From: an uncultured Bacteroidales bacterium
GTDB taxonomy: Bacteria; Bacteroidota; Bacteroidia; Bacteroidales; UBA932
DNA: 64,000 bases
NCBI GenBank assembly: GCA_900316245.1
Contig: ONCE01000004.1
Span: forward strand, 1 to 64,000
Direction of reading: 5' to 3'
Part shown: positions 31,694 to 40,846 of the stretch, one piece after another
Layout: every line of letters begins with the position of its first letter
Numbering within the stretch: position 1 is the stretch's first letter
Program-made: the position numbers and the translations under genes
Notes under the pieces: model-generated
The model's database searches: none
Told to the model about the DNA's origin: nothing
What the model saw: only the letters and a program-made list of their open reading frames with translations

Positions 31694-33475
31694 CTACGGA
31701 ACCTGGATGTTGGAGCCATGTTCCTGGGCCACGGTTTCCTTCCAGAGGTCTGTGTAGCCGGGCTGCTCGATTCTGGCGGGCTGGCCCTTGCTGTACTTGG
31801 AGGCCTCAAAGGCGCCGTTCTTGTCCTGAGGCACCACGTTGCCGTCCATAAACTTGACCAGCAGTTCCACTTCCAGGTTCTGCCAGGCAGCAAACTGACG
31901 GTCGGCGGTCTCGTTGGAATATTCCGTAATGTACTTGACTATCTTGGCAAACGGGGCGCTGGATACCATCACATCCCGCTTGGATTCCAGTTTCTTCTGC
32001 AGTTTCACCACCACCTGGTTGTACATCACCACAGCCATGCTGTCCACGGTGTGGGTGCGGCGCTCCATCTGGTCTCTCTCGAAGGCATCGATGCGAGTGC
32101 GCACGTAAGGGGCCATCTGGTTGTACATCTTGTAGCAGGCGTTGGAGATGCGGTTGTTAATCCAGAAAGAGGAGGTGGGAGAATAGTGCAGACGGTCTCC
32201 GTTACCCTCTCTGAAGCACTCCGGAACGCGGGTGACACTGGTGTAGATGGGGGTGAGATAGGAGGTGGCTGCATCGTCGGTTCCAAACCAGAGGATACCG
32301 CCCACCACGTCGGGAACGTAGTTGCGGGCCTGACCCACCATCCAGAAACCGGTCTGCTGGGTGGCGATGGCACGCTCGTTCATATAGGTCTTTCCCTCCA
32401 CGGTGAACTCCATGGGACGCCAGCGATACGGAAGGGCGTTACCGCCGGCTCCGATATCCTGGGTCATATCCATAGGGGTGCCCTCATAGTGGTCTCTCAT
32501 CACGTCGGCCACTTCCTTGACGCCGGCTTTCTTGCGGGGGAACACGAACAGGGGCATATCGGCATTGAGGTCGCGGCCCATTACATAATCCAGGTAGGAA
32601 TAAGCGTCACGGGTAACGGCGTTGCCTTCTTCGTCGTAGAAGGAGAACCAGCCGTCCGTGAGGATGTTGTAGGCGCTCCAGGCGCGGGCGTCGCAGCCGC
32701 GGACCGTGCCGTAATCGACGGGGCAATAGGCTTTCTTGAAGCTGAACTCATCGTCCGTGCCTTCGAAATAGCCCTTGCGGCGGGCGAAGGAAATCACATC
32801 GGGAGCATAGAGGCAGTTCTCCGGGTCCTTGAGGGGGAACTTGCCAATGCGGGCCTGGTTGGCGTGGGCGCAGATGGCGCCGTCCGGAACACGCATGGCT
32901 ACCCAGACAATGCCTTTCTGGGTGTTGACACCGTTGCGCAGATTCATACCCTTTCCGATGAGTTCCATAATCCAGGCTTCGTTCTTGTCAGCGATGGAGA
33001 AGGTCTCTCCCTCGGAGGCATAGCCGTACTCGTTGGCCAGGTTCACAATGACGTCGATGGCTTCACGGGCCGATTTGGCGCGCTGAAGGGCCACGTAAAT
33101 GAGAGAACCGTAGTCGATTCCTCCGTTCTTGTCTTCCAGTTCCGGACGGCCGCCCCAGGTGGTTTCGGTAATGATCACCTGGAACTCATTCATATTACCT
33201 ACCGTCTGGTACGTATGGGGAACCTGGTCGATCTCTGCCAGGGGCTTGAAAGTGTCCCAGTCATATATTTGGATCTTGGTGCCAGGTTTCCAGTCCCGGG
33301 CGGGCTTGTAATACAGTTCTCCGTAAATGGTGTGGGAGTCTGCTGCATAGGAAACCAGAACGGATCCGTCCTGGCTGGCACCCCGGCTGATGATGACATT
33401 GGTGCAGGGGCGGGCGTCCAGCGCAAAGAGCAGGGCGGAGGTGGCCACGATTACTTTCAGGAGCGAATTTCTCAT
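31694..33475 (-). CDS. Secreted C69-family dipeptidase
   Basis: 593 residues. A signal-like N-terminus leads into ARPCTNVIISRGAS, where Cys24 is the expected N-terminal nucleophile after processing (Ntn-hydrolase fold). The C69 pattern continues with GSVLVSYAADSH, QVIITETTWGGR, GSLIYVALQRAKSAREAI and ANEYGYASEGETFSIADKNEAWIMELIGKG. Such enzymes cleave dipeptides and can act outside the cytoplasm. It is monocistronic, 62 bases from the divergent gene at 33538; TACCTTTG on the minus strand at 33538-33531 could be its -7 box. It ends 108 bases before the start of the DUF47 gene on the same strand. Confidence 0.9.
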   Translation of the reverse strand: MRNSLLKVIVATSALLFALDARPCTNVIISRGASQDGSVLVSYAADSHTIYGELYYKPARDWKPGTKIQIYDWDTFKPLAEIDQVPHTYQTVGNMNEFQVIITETTWGGRPELEDKNGGIDYGSLIYVALQRAKSAREAIDVIVNLANEYGYASEGETFSIADKNEAWIMELIGKGMNLRNGVNTQKGIVWVAMRVPDGAICAHANQARIGKFPLKDPENCLYAPDVISFARRKGYFEGTDDEFSFKKAYCPVDYGTVRGCDARAWSAYNILTDGWFSFYDEEGNAVTRDAYSYLDYVMGRDLNADMPLFVFPRKKAGVKEVADVMRDHYEGTPMDMTQDIGAGGNALPYRWRPMEFTVEGKTYMNERAIATQQTGFWMVGQARNYVPDVVGGILWFGTDDAATSYLTPIYTSVTRVPECFREGNGDRLHYSPTSSFWINNRISNACYKMYNQMAPYVRTRIDAFERDQMERRTHTVDSMAVVMYNQVVVKLQKKLESKRDVMVSSAPFAKIVKYITEYSNETADRQFAAWQNLEVELLVKFMDGNVVPQDKNGAFEASKYSKGQPARIEQPGYTDLWKETVAQEHGSNIQVP

Positions 33476-33480
33476 CGTAT

Positions 33481-33512
33481 TTTGGGCTTTTTCGATTTAT
33501 TGCGTAATTTTG
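33481..33512 (+). promoter_or_regulatory. Consensus promoter for the small exported protein-pheS operon
   Basis: TTTG at 33481-33484, then 20 bases, then TAATTTTG at 33505-33512: an exact TTTG-N20-TAnnTTTG pattern. The expected start is about 20 bases before the ATG at 33538. Confidence 0.7.
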
Positions 33513-33537
33513 TCGGTTGACATCAGACTACAAAGGT

Positions 33538-33951
33538 ATGAAAATTTATCAGTTTTTGTGCGTTATCGCCCTTTTTATCCTGTCGGTTTTCACGGCGGGA
33601 GCACAGAACCAGCAGCCGCAAACGCCTGAGCAGAAGGAAAAACAGCTGATGGAATATGTGGACAAGGAGGTGCAGCGCCTGAGTACCCTTTTGGATCTGG
33701 AATACTGGCAGGAGTTCTATGTAGACTCCACTTTGACGCACGACCTCAAGGGGGTCACCGAAGAATTGGAAAAACTGCAGGCCGCCAAAGTGGAAAATGC
33801 AGACCTGTACCAGGACGTCCAGGACAAATGGATGCAGAAGATTGATGACAGTTACAAGCGTTTCTTCACCGACGAACAGTGGAAAAAGTACTGGAAGTCC
33901 GGTGCAGAGCGAGCTTGGAAGACCAGAGAAAAGAGAAAAAAGAAGAAATAA
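33538..33951 (+). CDS. Small exported helical protein of unknown function
   Basis: 137 residues. A signal peptide (MKIYQFLCVIALFILSVFTAGAQ) is followed by a highly charged helical domain with QKEKQLMEYVDKEVQRLSTLLDLEYWQEFYVDSTL and ending in a Lys/Arg tail (KTREKRKKKK). The small size, helices and charged repeats recall Spy/CpxP-type periplasmic proteins in general shape, but I see no LTxxQ motif, so I leave it unnamed. The stop codon lies 2 bases before the pheS start, and the promoter at 33481 serves both. I used the ATG at 33538; seven earlier in-frame residues lack signal character. Confidence 0.75.
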   Translation: MKIYQFLCVIALFILSVFTAGAQNQQPQTPEQKEKQLMEYVDKEVQRLSTLLDLEYWQEFYVDSTLTHDLKGVTEELEKLQAAKVENADLYQDVQDKWMQKIDDSYKRFFTDEQWKKYWKSGAERAWKTREKRKKKK

Positions 33952-33953
33952 TC

Positions 33954-34988
33954 ATGAAAGAAGCGATTGAACAGATTTTCGCCGAACTGGCCGAATTAAA
34001 GGCAGCGAGTGCCAAAGAAGTGGAGGAAGCCCGTATCCGCTTCCTGGGAAAGAAGGGTGAGGTAACCGCCCTGATGGAGCAGTTCCGCACCGTGGCTCCC
34101 GAACTCAAGCGCGAGTACGGCCAGAAGCTCAACGAGCTCAAGAAAGCCGCCAACGCCCGCATCGAGGAGCTCAAGTTCAAGGTAGAGGAGAGCGAGGTGG
34201 CATCGGCCCCCAAAGAAGACCTCTCCATGCCCGGAGACTCCTTCCCGCTGGGTTCCCGCCATCCCGTTTCCATCGTCCGCCAGCAGATTGTGGACATCTT
34301 CCGCAAGTTTGGCTATGACGTGGCCGAAGGACCGGAAATCGAGGACGACTACCACGTGTTCGAGGCCCTCAACTTCCCGCCCAACCACCCGGCCCGCGAG
34401 ATGCAGGATACCTTCTTCGTAAGCACCGGTCACCTGAATCCGCTGCTGCTCCGCACCCACACCTCTTCCGTGCAGGTGCGCACCATGGAAAAGCAGTCGC
34501 TTCCCATCCGTGTGGTATGCCCCGGACGCGTTTTCAGAAACGAAGCCATTTCGGCCCGCGCCCACTGCATCTTCCACCAGGTAGAAGGCCTCTATATCGA
34601 TAAGGACGTCACCTTCGCAGACCTCAAGCAGGCTATCCTGCTGTTCGCCCGCGAAATGTTCGGCCCGGAGACCGAAATCCGTATGCGCCCCTCTTACTTC
34701 CCCTTCACCGAGCCGTCGGCCGAGGTAGACGTAAGCTGCAACATCTGCCACGGCAAGGGTTGCAACATCTGCAAGGGCACCGGCTGGCTGGAGATTATGG
34801 GCTGCGGTATGGTAGATCCCAACGTACTCAAGGCCAGCGGAATAGATCCCAACGAATACAGCGGCTTCGCCTTCGGTATGGGCGTAGAGCGTATCGCCAT
34901 GCTCAAGTGGCAGGTGAACGACCTCCGTCACTACTTCGAGAACGATATGCGCTTCCTCCAGGAATTCGCTACCGCTACGGAAGTCTAA
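33954..34988 (+). CDS. pheS: Phenylalanyl-tRNA synthetase alpha subunit
   Basis: 344 residues. An N-terminal coiled coil (1-90, with RIRFLGKKGEVTALMEQF) leads into the class II core: HPVSIVRQQIVDIFRKFGYDVAEGPEIEDDYHVFEALNFP, motif 2 VCPGRVFRNEAISARAHCIFHQVEGLYID, RPSYFPFTEPSAEVDVSC and motif 3 GFAFGMGVERIAMLKW. It forms the alpha2beta2 enzyme with PheT, which is not in the window. A short Cys-rich segment CNICHGKGCNICKGTGW (four Cys and one His) is present in the core and could bind zinc. The ATG at 33954 is 2 bases after the upstream gene; the stop codon overlaps that of the convergent phosphatase gene. Confidence 0.96.
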   Translation: MKEAIEQIFAELAELKAASAKEVEEARIRFLGKKGEVTALMEQFRTVAPELKREYGQKLNELKKAANARIEELKFKVEESEVASAPKEDLSMPGDSFPLGSRHPVSIVRQQIVDIFRKFGYDVAEGPEIEDDYHVFEALNFPPNHPAREMQDTFFVSTGHLNPLLLRTHTSSVQVRTMEKQSLPIRVVCPGRVFRNEAISARAHCIFHQVEGLYIDKDVTFADLKQAILLFAREMFGPETEIRMRPSYFPFTEPSAEVDVSCNICHGKGCNICKGTGWLEIMGCGMVDPNVLKASGIDPNEYSGFAFGMGVERIAMLKWQVNDLRHYFENDMRFLQEFATATEV

Positions 34989-36241
34989 AGATTCCCATAC
35001 TTGGCCACTATGTCGCTCCACCGGTAGAAACTGCCGGGGGCAGCCATAGGAAGCGGAAGCGTGGCCTCGAAACCGTTGAGAAGAACCTGGACCAGAACGT
35101 CCGGGTTCTTCTTGCTTTTGAAGAAGACCAGCTGGAGGTTGCAGCCCATAGGGATGTCGAAGATGCGCCAGTAATTCTCCACCTCGTAAGGATTCTCCAC
35201 ACGGGCGCCCATTCCGTTCACGTCCATCAGGGACAGCAGCGGCATCAGGGTGGAGTCGTGGGCAAAGCGAAGGCGCAATTGCACTCCGTCCTTCCAGTCG
35301 GCCTCGGCCTTTTCTATGATGTCGAGGAGGAGGGGCTTCATAGCCTGGACGCGAAGGTTCTGCGTATCCGGGGACTTGGCCAGAATCTGGTAATCGCGGA
35401 AGTTCTTGACCCGCCAGAGAGTGTACCGCTCTTCCGGGGTATACACGTTGTAGAGTTCCTTGGGGGCGGGCACATCCAGGTTGTCCAGCGTGGCCACCAT
35501 CGTGTGGAGGTCATAGCAGAACTTGTACTTTCCGCCGGTGACCAGGGAATCGGGCTGGGTGAACCATTTGGCCAGCAGGGCATCCAGGTCCAGCACCTCG
35601 CTCCGGAAGGCTATATACTTTTCCTCGGCGGGACCGTCCCGCTCTATAGGAGAGTCGATGATGGCGGGCAGCAGATAGCTCTGGTAAGGCTGGCCGTAGT
35701 CTGCCTCGAAGGTGAAATCCCGGTCCGTGTTGTCCAGCTGGCTCAGGAAGAAGAACATGCTCACGATTACCCGGTGGGACACGGTGGAAACGGCCTCCGC
35801 GTGCGTGGCGCCCTTGAAAAGGGACGGATAGTCCCTGTAGAGACGGCTGGCAATGTAGCGGTGCTGGTCCTGGCCCTTGTGGGTGAGGTTACCCTCCCGG
35901 TGGGCTATCAGGGGATAGAACTCCGTATAGGCCTGGTAAAACGTTTCCCCTTCCGGAGTGAGCCAACCTTTTTCGTGGCCCTTGGAGAAGGTGGCAAGCA
36001 TTTCCTCGTACAGCGACCCTCCCAGTCCGTGACGGGAGCCGTGACGGCCCACGTGGCTCACATAGAAGGCCTCATAGCCTTTGGGAGCCGCGGTGGGAGC
36101 GGGCTGGTTGGTGGGATAGACATAATACTCGCCGCCGGCACGGGCTATATCGGCCATTACCTGGGCCCGGGTATCCTGCTGGGCATAGGTTGCACTGCCG
36201 AGAGCGGCCAGCGCAAAAACAAAAATCGCTATCTTTTTCAT
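34985..36241 (-). CDS. Secreted histidine acid phosphatase, multiple inositol polyphosphate phosphatase/phytase-like
   Basis: 418 residues. A signal peptide (MKKIAIFVFALAALGSATYAQ) exports it. The branch-2 histidine phosphatase motif RHGSRH is at residues 66-71 and the partner LRFAHDST motif near residue 330, giving the His nucleophile and His-Asp acid pair. Bacteroides MINPP-type phytases of this family release phosphate from inositol hexakisphosphate; acid phosphatase activity on other esters is possible. The start codon sits in the 9-base loop of a perfect 16-bp stem (36221-36261), and a TATCTTTG box lies 3 bases before the ATG. clpB ends 22 bases upstream on the same strand. Its stop overlaps that of pheS. 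Confidence 0.86.
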   Translation of the reverse strand: MKKIAIFVFALAALGSATYAQQDTRAQVMADIARAGGEYYVYPTNQPAPTAAPKGYEAFYVSHVGRHGSRHGLGGSLYEEMLATFSKGHEKGWLTPEGETFYQAYTEFYPLIAHREGNLTHKGQDQHRYIASRLYRDYPSLFKGATHAEAVSTVSHRVIVSMFFFLSQLDNTDRDFTFEADYGQPYQSYLLPAIIDSPIERDGPAEEKYIAFRSEVLDLDALLAKWFTQPDSLVTGGKYKFCYDLHTMVATLDNLDVPAPKELYNVYTPEERYTLWRVKNFRDYQILAKSPDTQNLRVQAMKPLLLDIIEKAEADWKDGVQLRLRFAHDSTLMPLLSLMDVNGMGARVENPYEVENYWRIFDIPMGCNLQLVFFKSKKNPDVLVQVLLNGFEATLPLPMAAPGSFYRWSDIVAKYGNL

Positions 36242-36261
36242 AGTCAAAGATAGCGATTTTT
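36221..36261 (-). promoter_or_regulatory. Perfect 16-bp inverted repeat enclosing the phosphatase start codon
   Basis: Arms AAAAATCGCTATCTTT (36221-36236) and AAAGATAGCGATTTTT (36246-36261) are exactly complementary. The 9-base loop holds the ATG (36241-36239). Read on the minus strand the stem ends with T5, then G and T5, so it can act as the clpB terminator. It also hides the start codon in read-through RNA. A TATCTTTG box (36252-36245) lies within one arm, so a separate leaderless transcript starting at the ATG would not form the stem. Confidence 0.75.
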
Positions 36262-36263
36262 CT

Positions 36264-38423
36264 TTAATTGCGAACGACCACTTCTCCGCCGCTCACATCC
36301 ACCGTGACCGTGGAGTCCTTCCGGATACTGCCTTCCAGGATGTTCTTGGCCAGCAGGTTCACCAGTTCACGCTGCATAAGCCGCTTGATGGGACGGGCAC
36401 CGTAGGAAGGGTCGTAGCCGTTGTCCACCATATGGTCTTCGAAGGCCGGGGTAAACTCCAGTTCTACGCCGCTTTCAGCCAGTTTGGTGCGGAGTTCTTC
36501 CTCCTGGATGTGCAGGATGTCGCGGATATCGGCCTTGGTGAGCGGATCGAACATAATGATCTCGTCGATACGGTTCAGGAACTCGGGCCGGACCGTCATC
36601 TTGAGCACGTCGATCACCTTGCCGCGGCACTCGTCCAGCAGGCTCCGGCGGGTGGCGATGGCCTGCATATCCACTCCGTTCACTTCCGGGAGCTTCTCCA
36701 TATAGCTCTGGATGATATCGGCCCCGGCGTTGGAGGTCATGATGAGGATGGTGTTCTTGAAGTCCACCGTGCGGCCCTTGTTGTCCGTCAGGCGGCCGTC
36801 GTCCAGTACCTGCAGGAGCACGTTGAACACGTCCGGATGGGCTTTCTCAATCTCGTCCAGCAGCACCACGGAGTAGGGTTTGCGGCGTACGGCCTCGGTG
36901 AGCTGGCCGCCCTCGTCGTATCCTACGTATCCCGGAGGCGCGCCCACGAGCCGGGAAACGGTGTGGCGCTCCTGGTACTCGGACATATCGATACGGGTCA
37001 TCATATTCTCGTCGTTGAACAGGAAGGCGGCCAGGGCCTTGGCCAGTTCGGTCTTGCCCACGCCCGTGGTACCCAGGAAGAGGAAGGAGCCGATGGGGCG
37101 CTTCTCGCTGGAGAGGCCGGCGCGGCTGCGGCGGACGGCATCGGCCACGGCGCGGATGGCCTCGTCCTGGCCCACTACACGCTTGTGCAGTTCGGATTCC
37201 ATCCTCAGGAGTTTCTCCTTCTCGCTTTCCAGCATGCGGTTCACAGGGATGCCCGTCCATTTGGCCACCACCTCGGCAATGTCCTGGGGCGTCACGGCTT
37301 CCGTCACCAGAGGGTCCTTGATGGCCTCGGCCTTGGCGGTGAGCTCGTCAATGCGCTTCTGGGTCTGGGCCATCTTGCCGTACCGGATTTCGGCCACCTT
37401 GGCGTAGTCTCCGCTGCGTTCAGCCGTCTTGGCCTGGAGGTTCAGGTCTTCCAGCTCCTGACGGGCCGTCTGCAGGCCGCCCAGGATGTCCTTTTCCTCA
37501 TTCCAACGCTTCATAAGCCCTTCCCGCTGGGCCTGCAGGTCTTTGAGTTCGGCCTCCAGTTTCTCCAGTTTGGTGCTCACGCCCTCGCGCTTGATGGCCT
37601 CGCGCTCGATCTCCTTCTGGCGGATGGCGCTGTTGAGGTTGTCAATGGGCTCGGGGACGGAATTCATCTCCAAGCGGAGCTTGGAAGCGGCTTCGTCCAC
37701 CAGGTCGATGGCCTTGTCCGGGAGGAAACGGGAAGTGATGTACCGGTGGCTCAGGTTCACGGCGGCTATGAGGGCGTCGTCTTCGATGCGCACCTTGTGG
37801 TGGTTCTCGTAACGCTCCTTCAGGCCACGCAGGATGGCGATGCTCTCCGCGGGGGAAGGCTCGTCCACCATCACCATCTGGAAGCGGCGCTCCAGGGCCT
37901 TGTCGGCCTCGAAGTACTTCTGGTACTCGTCCAGGGTGGTGGAGCCGATGGTTCTGAGTTCACCGCGCGCCAGGGCGGGCTTTAGGATGTTGGAGGCATC
38001 CATAGCTCCGGAGCTTCGGCCCGCACCCACCAGGGTGTGGATTTCATCGATGAAGAGGATAATCTCTCCGGCGCTGTCAACTACTTCCTTGACCACGCCC
38101 TTGAGGCGCTCTTCAAACTCACCTTGATATTTTGCGCCCGCGATAAGGGCACCCATGTCCAGGGAATAGACTTTCTTGGATTTCAGGTTTTCGGGCACCT
38201 GCCCGTTTACGATATTCTGGGCAATGCCTTCAGAGATGGCGGTCTTGCCCACGCCGGGCTCGCCTACCAGAATGGGGTTGTTCTTCGTGCGTCGAGACAG
38301 AATCTGCAGCACACGACGGATTTCGTCGTCCCGGCCGATCACCGGGTCCAACTTGCCTTGCGACGCCCTCTCGTTGAGGTTGATGGCAAAGCGTTCCAAA
38401 AAGTTACTGTTGTTCTGTTCCAT
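36264..38423 (-). CDS. clpB: ClpB-type disaggregase lacking the N-terminal domain
   Basis: 719 residues. It begins [20 protein letters not shown] and goes directly into NBD1 (GEPGVGKT, residues 54-61; [13 protein letters not shown]), the coiled-coil M domain (about 270-380, with [20 protein letters not shown]), and NBD2 (GTTGVGKT near 450, [15 protein letters not shown]) plus the C-terminal domain. Typical ClpB has about 145 further N-terminal residues (two Clp_N repeats); here the space upstream holds only about 106 bases before a divergent gene and no such domain. E. coli makes a similar short form from an internal start; here it is the only form. It works with DnaK to rescue aggregates. 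Substrate choice should differ without the N-domain. Confidence 0.94.
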   Translation of the reverse strand: MEQNNSNFLERFAINLNERASQGKLDPVIGRDDEIRRVLQILSRRTKNNPILVGEPGVGKTAISEGIAQNIVNGQVPENLKSKKVYSLDMGALIAGAKYQGEFEERLKGVVKEVVDSAGEIILFIDEIHTLVGAGRSSGAMDASNILKPALARGELRTIGSTTLDEYQKYFEADKALERRFQMVMVDEPSPAESIAILRGLKERYENHHKVRIEDDALIAAVNLSHRYITSRFLPDKAIDLVDEAASKLRLEMNSVPEPIDNLNSAIRQKEIEREAIKREGVSTKLEKLEAELKDLQAQREGLMKRWNEEKDILGGLQTARQELEDLNLQAKTAERSGDYAKVAEIRYGKMAQTQKRIDELTAKAEAIKDPLVTEAVTPQDIAEVVAKWTGIPVNRMLESEKEKLLRMESELHKRVVGQDEAIRAVADAVRRSRAGLSSEKRPIGSFLFLGTTGVGKTELAKALAAFLFNDENMMTRIDMSEYQERHTVSRLVGAPPGYVGYDEGGQLTEAVRRKPYSVVLLDEIEKAHPDVFNVLLQVLDDGRLTDNKGRTVDFKNTILIMTSNAGADIIQSYMEKLPEVNGVDMQAIATRRSLLDECRGKVIDVLKMTVRPEFLNRIDEIIMFDPLTKADIRDILHIQEEELRTKLAESGVELEFTPAFEDHMVDNGYDPSYGARPIKRLMQRELVNLLAKNILEGSIRKDSTVTVDVSGGEVVVRN

Positions 38424-38480
38424 ATTTCTATTTTCTCCTTTGCCTTTTCCTTCATCAATCTTTGTTCCCCTTGCAACAAA

Positions 38481-38495
38481 CTGACAAAATGGCAG
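38481..38495. promoter_or_regulatory. Palindromic element between clpB and the sigma-54 activator gene
   Basis: CTGACA-AAA-TGGCAG, arms matching at 5 of 6 positions. It lies about 58 bases before the clpB ATG. No TAnnTTTG box is seen for clpB, so this dyad may be part of a stress promoter or operator. The link to heat shock is inference. Confidence 0.45.
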
Positions 38496-38514
38496 ATTTA
38501 TTCCAAATAATTCG

Positions 38515-38522
38515 TATCTTTG
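38515..38522 (+). promoter_or_regulatory. -7 box of the sigma-54 activator operon
   Basis: TATCTTTG with 7 bases before the ATG at 38530, predicting a leaderless mRNA. The -33 region has no exact TTG at 19-21 bases. Confidence 0.5.
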
Positions 38523-38529
38523 CAAGACT

Positions 38530-39720
38530 ATGGATTTACAAGCGCTAAAGAACAAATACGACATCATAGGCAACGACCCCGCCCTCAACGAGGCGCTGGA
38601 GACGGCCGTGAAATTTGCCCCCACCGGCCTGAGTGTGCTCATTCAGGGAGAAAGCGGCGTGGGCAAGGAAAACGTGGCGCGCATCATCCATCAGTACAGC
38701 AACCGCCGGCAGGGACCTTTCTTCGTGGTCAACTGCGGCGCTCTGCCCAAGGAACTGGTGAACTCGGAACTCTTCGGCCACGTCAAAGGTTCCTTTACCG
38801 GTGCGGTGGACAACCGCAAAGGCTATTTTGAGGATTCCGACGGAGGAACCCTCTTCCTGGACGAGATTGCCGAACTGCCCCTGGAGTCCCAGGCCCTGCT
38901 GCTGCGCGTGCTGCAGAGCGGAGAGTTCCGCAAGGTGGGCTCCAACAAGGTGGAGCACACGGACGTGCGCATCGTAGCCGCCACCAACGTGCACCTGTAC
39001 GAGGCCGTCAAGCGCGGCAAGTTCCGCGAAGACCTCTACTTCCGCCTCAGCGCCGCCCAGATCCGCATCCCCGCCCTGAGGGAGCGCAAATCGGACATTT
39101 ACCTGCTGTTCCGCAAGTTCACCTCGGACTTCTCGGAAGTGAACGGCATGTGCAAGATATCCCTGAAGCCGGACGCCATCCGTCTGCTGGAGCAATACCG
39201 CTGGCCGGGCAACATCCGCCAGCTGCAGGGCTTCACGCAGTCCCTGACCGCCCAGCTTTCCCAAAAGGTAACCCCTACCCTTCAGCGCATTGAATTATCG
39301 GCCCAGGAACTCCTGCCGTTCATGCCGCTGGAAGAAGGGGAACCCATTCCCATGCTGTACGAAGGTCCCCAGCCGCAGCAGCCTTCGATGGGGGCCGATG
39401 AGCGCCAGGCCATCTTCAAGGCCATCCTGGACCTCAAGCAGGAGGTAGACACCCTCAAGGCCCGGATGGACCGCCGGGAACTGCCCGCTCCGGCCGTAGC
39501 CGCCCCCGCCCCGGTGGAGGAAGAGGCCGAATGGCAGGACCAGGAAGAGCAGCCCCTCCCCGTGGAGGAGCCGTCCCTGAGCGTACGCCGGTCAGAAGAG
39601 GAACTCATCCGCCAGGCCCTGGAGAAATACCACGGCAACCGCAAGAAAGCCGCCGAAGAACTGGGCATGAGCGAGCGTACCCTTTACCGCAAACTGCCCC
39701 CCGAATACCGAAAGAAATGA
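38530..39720 (+). CDS. Sigma-54-dependent transcriptional activator without sensory domain
   Basis: 396 residues. It opens directly with the AAA+ domain: Walker A GESGVGKE (40-47), the sigma-54 contact loop GSFTGA (87-92, usually GAFTGA), Walker [10 protein letters not shown], and [24 protein letters not shown], then [13 protein letters not shown] variable linker rich in Pro and Glu (about 270-345) leads to a Fis-type HTH at the end ([20 protein letters not shown]). There is no receiver, GAF or PAS domain, so activity may be set by its level or by a partner. It overlaps lptE by 4 bases and so is in one unit with LPS transport and Sec genes. Confidence 0.93.
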   Translation: MDLQALKNKYDIIGNDPALNEALETAVKFAPTGLSVLIQGESGVGKENVARIIHQYSNRRQGPFFVVNCGALPKELVNSELFGHVKGSFTGAVDNRKGYFEDSDGGTLFLDEIAELPLESQALLLRVLQSGEFRKVGSNKVEHTDVRIVAATNVHLYEAVKRGKFREDLYFRLSAAQIRIPALRERKSDIYLLFRKFTSDFSEVNGMCKISLKPDAIRLLEQYRWPGNIRQLQGFTQSLTAQLSQKVTPTLQRIELSAQELLPFMPLEEGEPIPMLYEGPQPQQPSMGADERQAIFKAILDLKQEVDTLKARMDRRELPAPAVAAPAPVEEEAEWQDQEEQPLPVEEPSLSVRRSEEELIRQALEKYHGNRKKAAEELGMSERTLYRKLPPEYRKK

Positions 39721-40214
39721 AGCGCCTCGCCGTCATACTGACTTCGGCCCTGCTGGTCGCCTCCTGTGGAATTTACTCTTTCACAGGCACTTCCATACAG
39801 CCGGACGTAAAGACCATCTCCATCCCTTACGTGGAGTACAAAGCCCTGCGCGTGAACCCCAGCCTGTCCGGTGACCTTACCGACGCCCTGCAGGAGAAGT
39901 TCCGCAAACTCACCCGCCTGGAGCAGGTGGACCAGGACGCAGACCTGGAGCTGGTGGTGGAAGTGACCGGCTACGACGTCAAGGCCGCCGCCGTGACAGC
40001 CGATGAAATGGCTGCCCAGAGCCGCCTCACCGTAAGTGTGAAGATTACCTTCACCAACCACAAGTACCCGGAGGACGATGTCTCCCAGAGCTTCAGCGCA
40101 TACGAAGACTTTGACTCGACCCTGTCGCTGGACTCCGTAGAATCCGGCCTCTGCGAATCCATCATAGACAAACTGGTAGAAGATATTTTCAACGCAACCG
40201 TAGCACAATGGTAG
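39717..40214 (+). CDS. lptE: LptE-family lipoprotein (LPS assembly)
   Basis: 165 residues. [17 protein letters not shown] is a lipoprotein signal with Cys17. The short mature domain has the Bacteroidota LptE pattern: GIYSFTGTSIQPDVKTISIPYVEY, SLSGDLTDALQEKFRKLTRLEQV, LELVVEVTGYDV. LptE plugs and stabilises the LptD barrel that delivers lipopolysaccharide to the outer leaflet. The start codon overlaps the stop of the sigma-54 activator (ATGA), and the 3' end overlaps the next gene by 7 bases. Confidence 0.86.
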   Translation: MKRLAVILTSALLVASCGIYSFTGTSIQPDVKTISIPYVEYKALRVNPSLSGDLTDALQEKFRKLTRLEQVDQDADLELVVEVTGYDVKAAAVTADEMAAQSRLTVSVKITFTNHKYPEDDVSQSFSAYEDFDSTLSLDSVESGLCESIIDKLVEDIFNATVAQW

Positions 40215-40810
40215 GCCCTGCCCGCATAGACATTCACGCCCTCAGCCTGGACGACCTGGTTGGGGTGATCAACCTGTATCCCTGGTATGGCGGCGCCCGC
40301 CTGGAGCTGTGCCGCCGGATGTCCCAGATGGGAAACACCTGGGAAGATGACCAGTACGCCCCCGAGGCCCTGTACCTGCCGGACCGCCGCCTGCTGGTCA
40401 AGCTGCTGAAGCAGTCCCGCCAGGCCGACTATTCCGACAAGGACGCCCAGGAACTCCTGGCTTCCTACCTGGAGCCTGCTGCCGCGGAGATGAGCCAGCC
40501 CGCGCATCCCGTCCACGTGGTGGGAGGAGACTATTTCTCCCAGGCCCAGTACGACAACGTGAAGAAAGGAACGGACAACATCTTCTCCCGCTTTGCCGTG
40601 CAGGTGCGCTCCGAAACCCCTTCCCAGGGAGAGGACCCTTCGCCCGTGGCAGACCGCTTCGCCACCGAGACGCTGGCCCGGATTTTCGCCGAACAAGGCC
40701 GTCCGGACGAGGCAAAACGCATTTATTCCCGTCTGATTTTGGATTTTCCGGAAAAAAGTGCTTACTTTGCAACCCTTATTGACTCTTTGGAGTCCGAAAC
40801 TGGTGTATAG
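40208..40810 (+). CDS. Conserved helical protein of the lptE-secG cluster, unknown function
   Basis: 200 residues, no signal peptide or membrane segment. The N-terminal half (LSLDDLVGVINLYPWYGGARLELCRRM) and the C-terminal ETLARIFAEQGRPDEAKRIYSRLILDFPEKSAYFATLIDSL look like TPR-type helical hairpins; the middle is low in predicted structure. I recognise it as a position-conserved Bacteroidota protein between lptE and secG but know no function. It starts within the end of lptE. It may be a cytoplasmic scaffold or adaptor. Confidence 0.72.
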   Translation: MVGPARIDIHALSLDDLVGVINLYPWYGGARLELCRRMSQMGNTWEDDQYAPEALYLPDRRLLVKLLKQSRQADYSDKDAQELLASYLEPAAAEMSQPAHPVHVVGGDYFSQAQYDNVKKGTDNIFSRFAVQVRSETPSQGEDPSPVADRFATETLARIFAEQGRPDEAKRIYSRLILDFPEKSAYFATLIDSLESETGV

Positions 40811-40846
40811 ACAAATACATAACAAGTATATAAATAGTAATAACAT

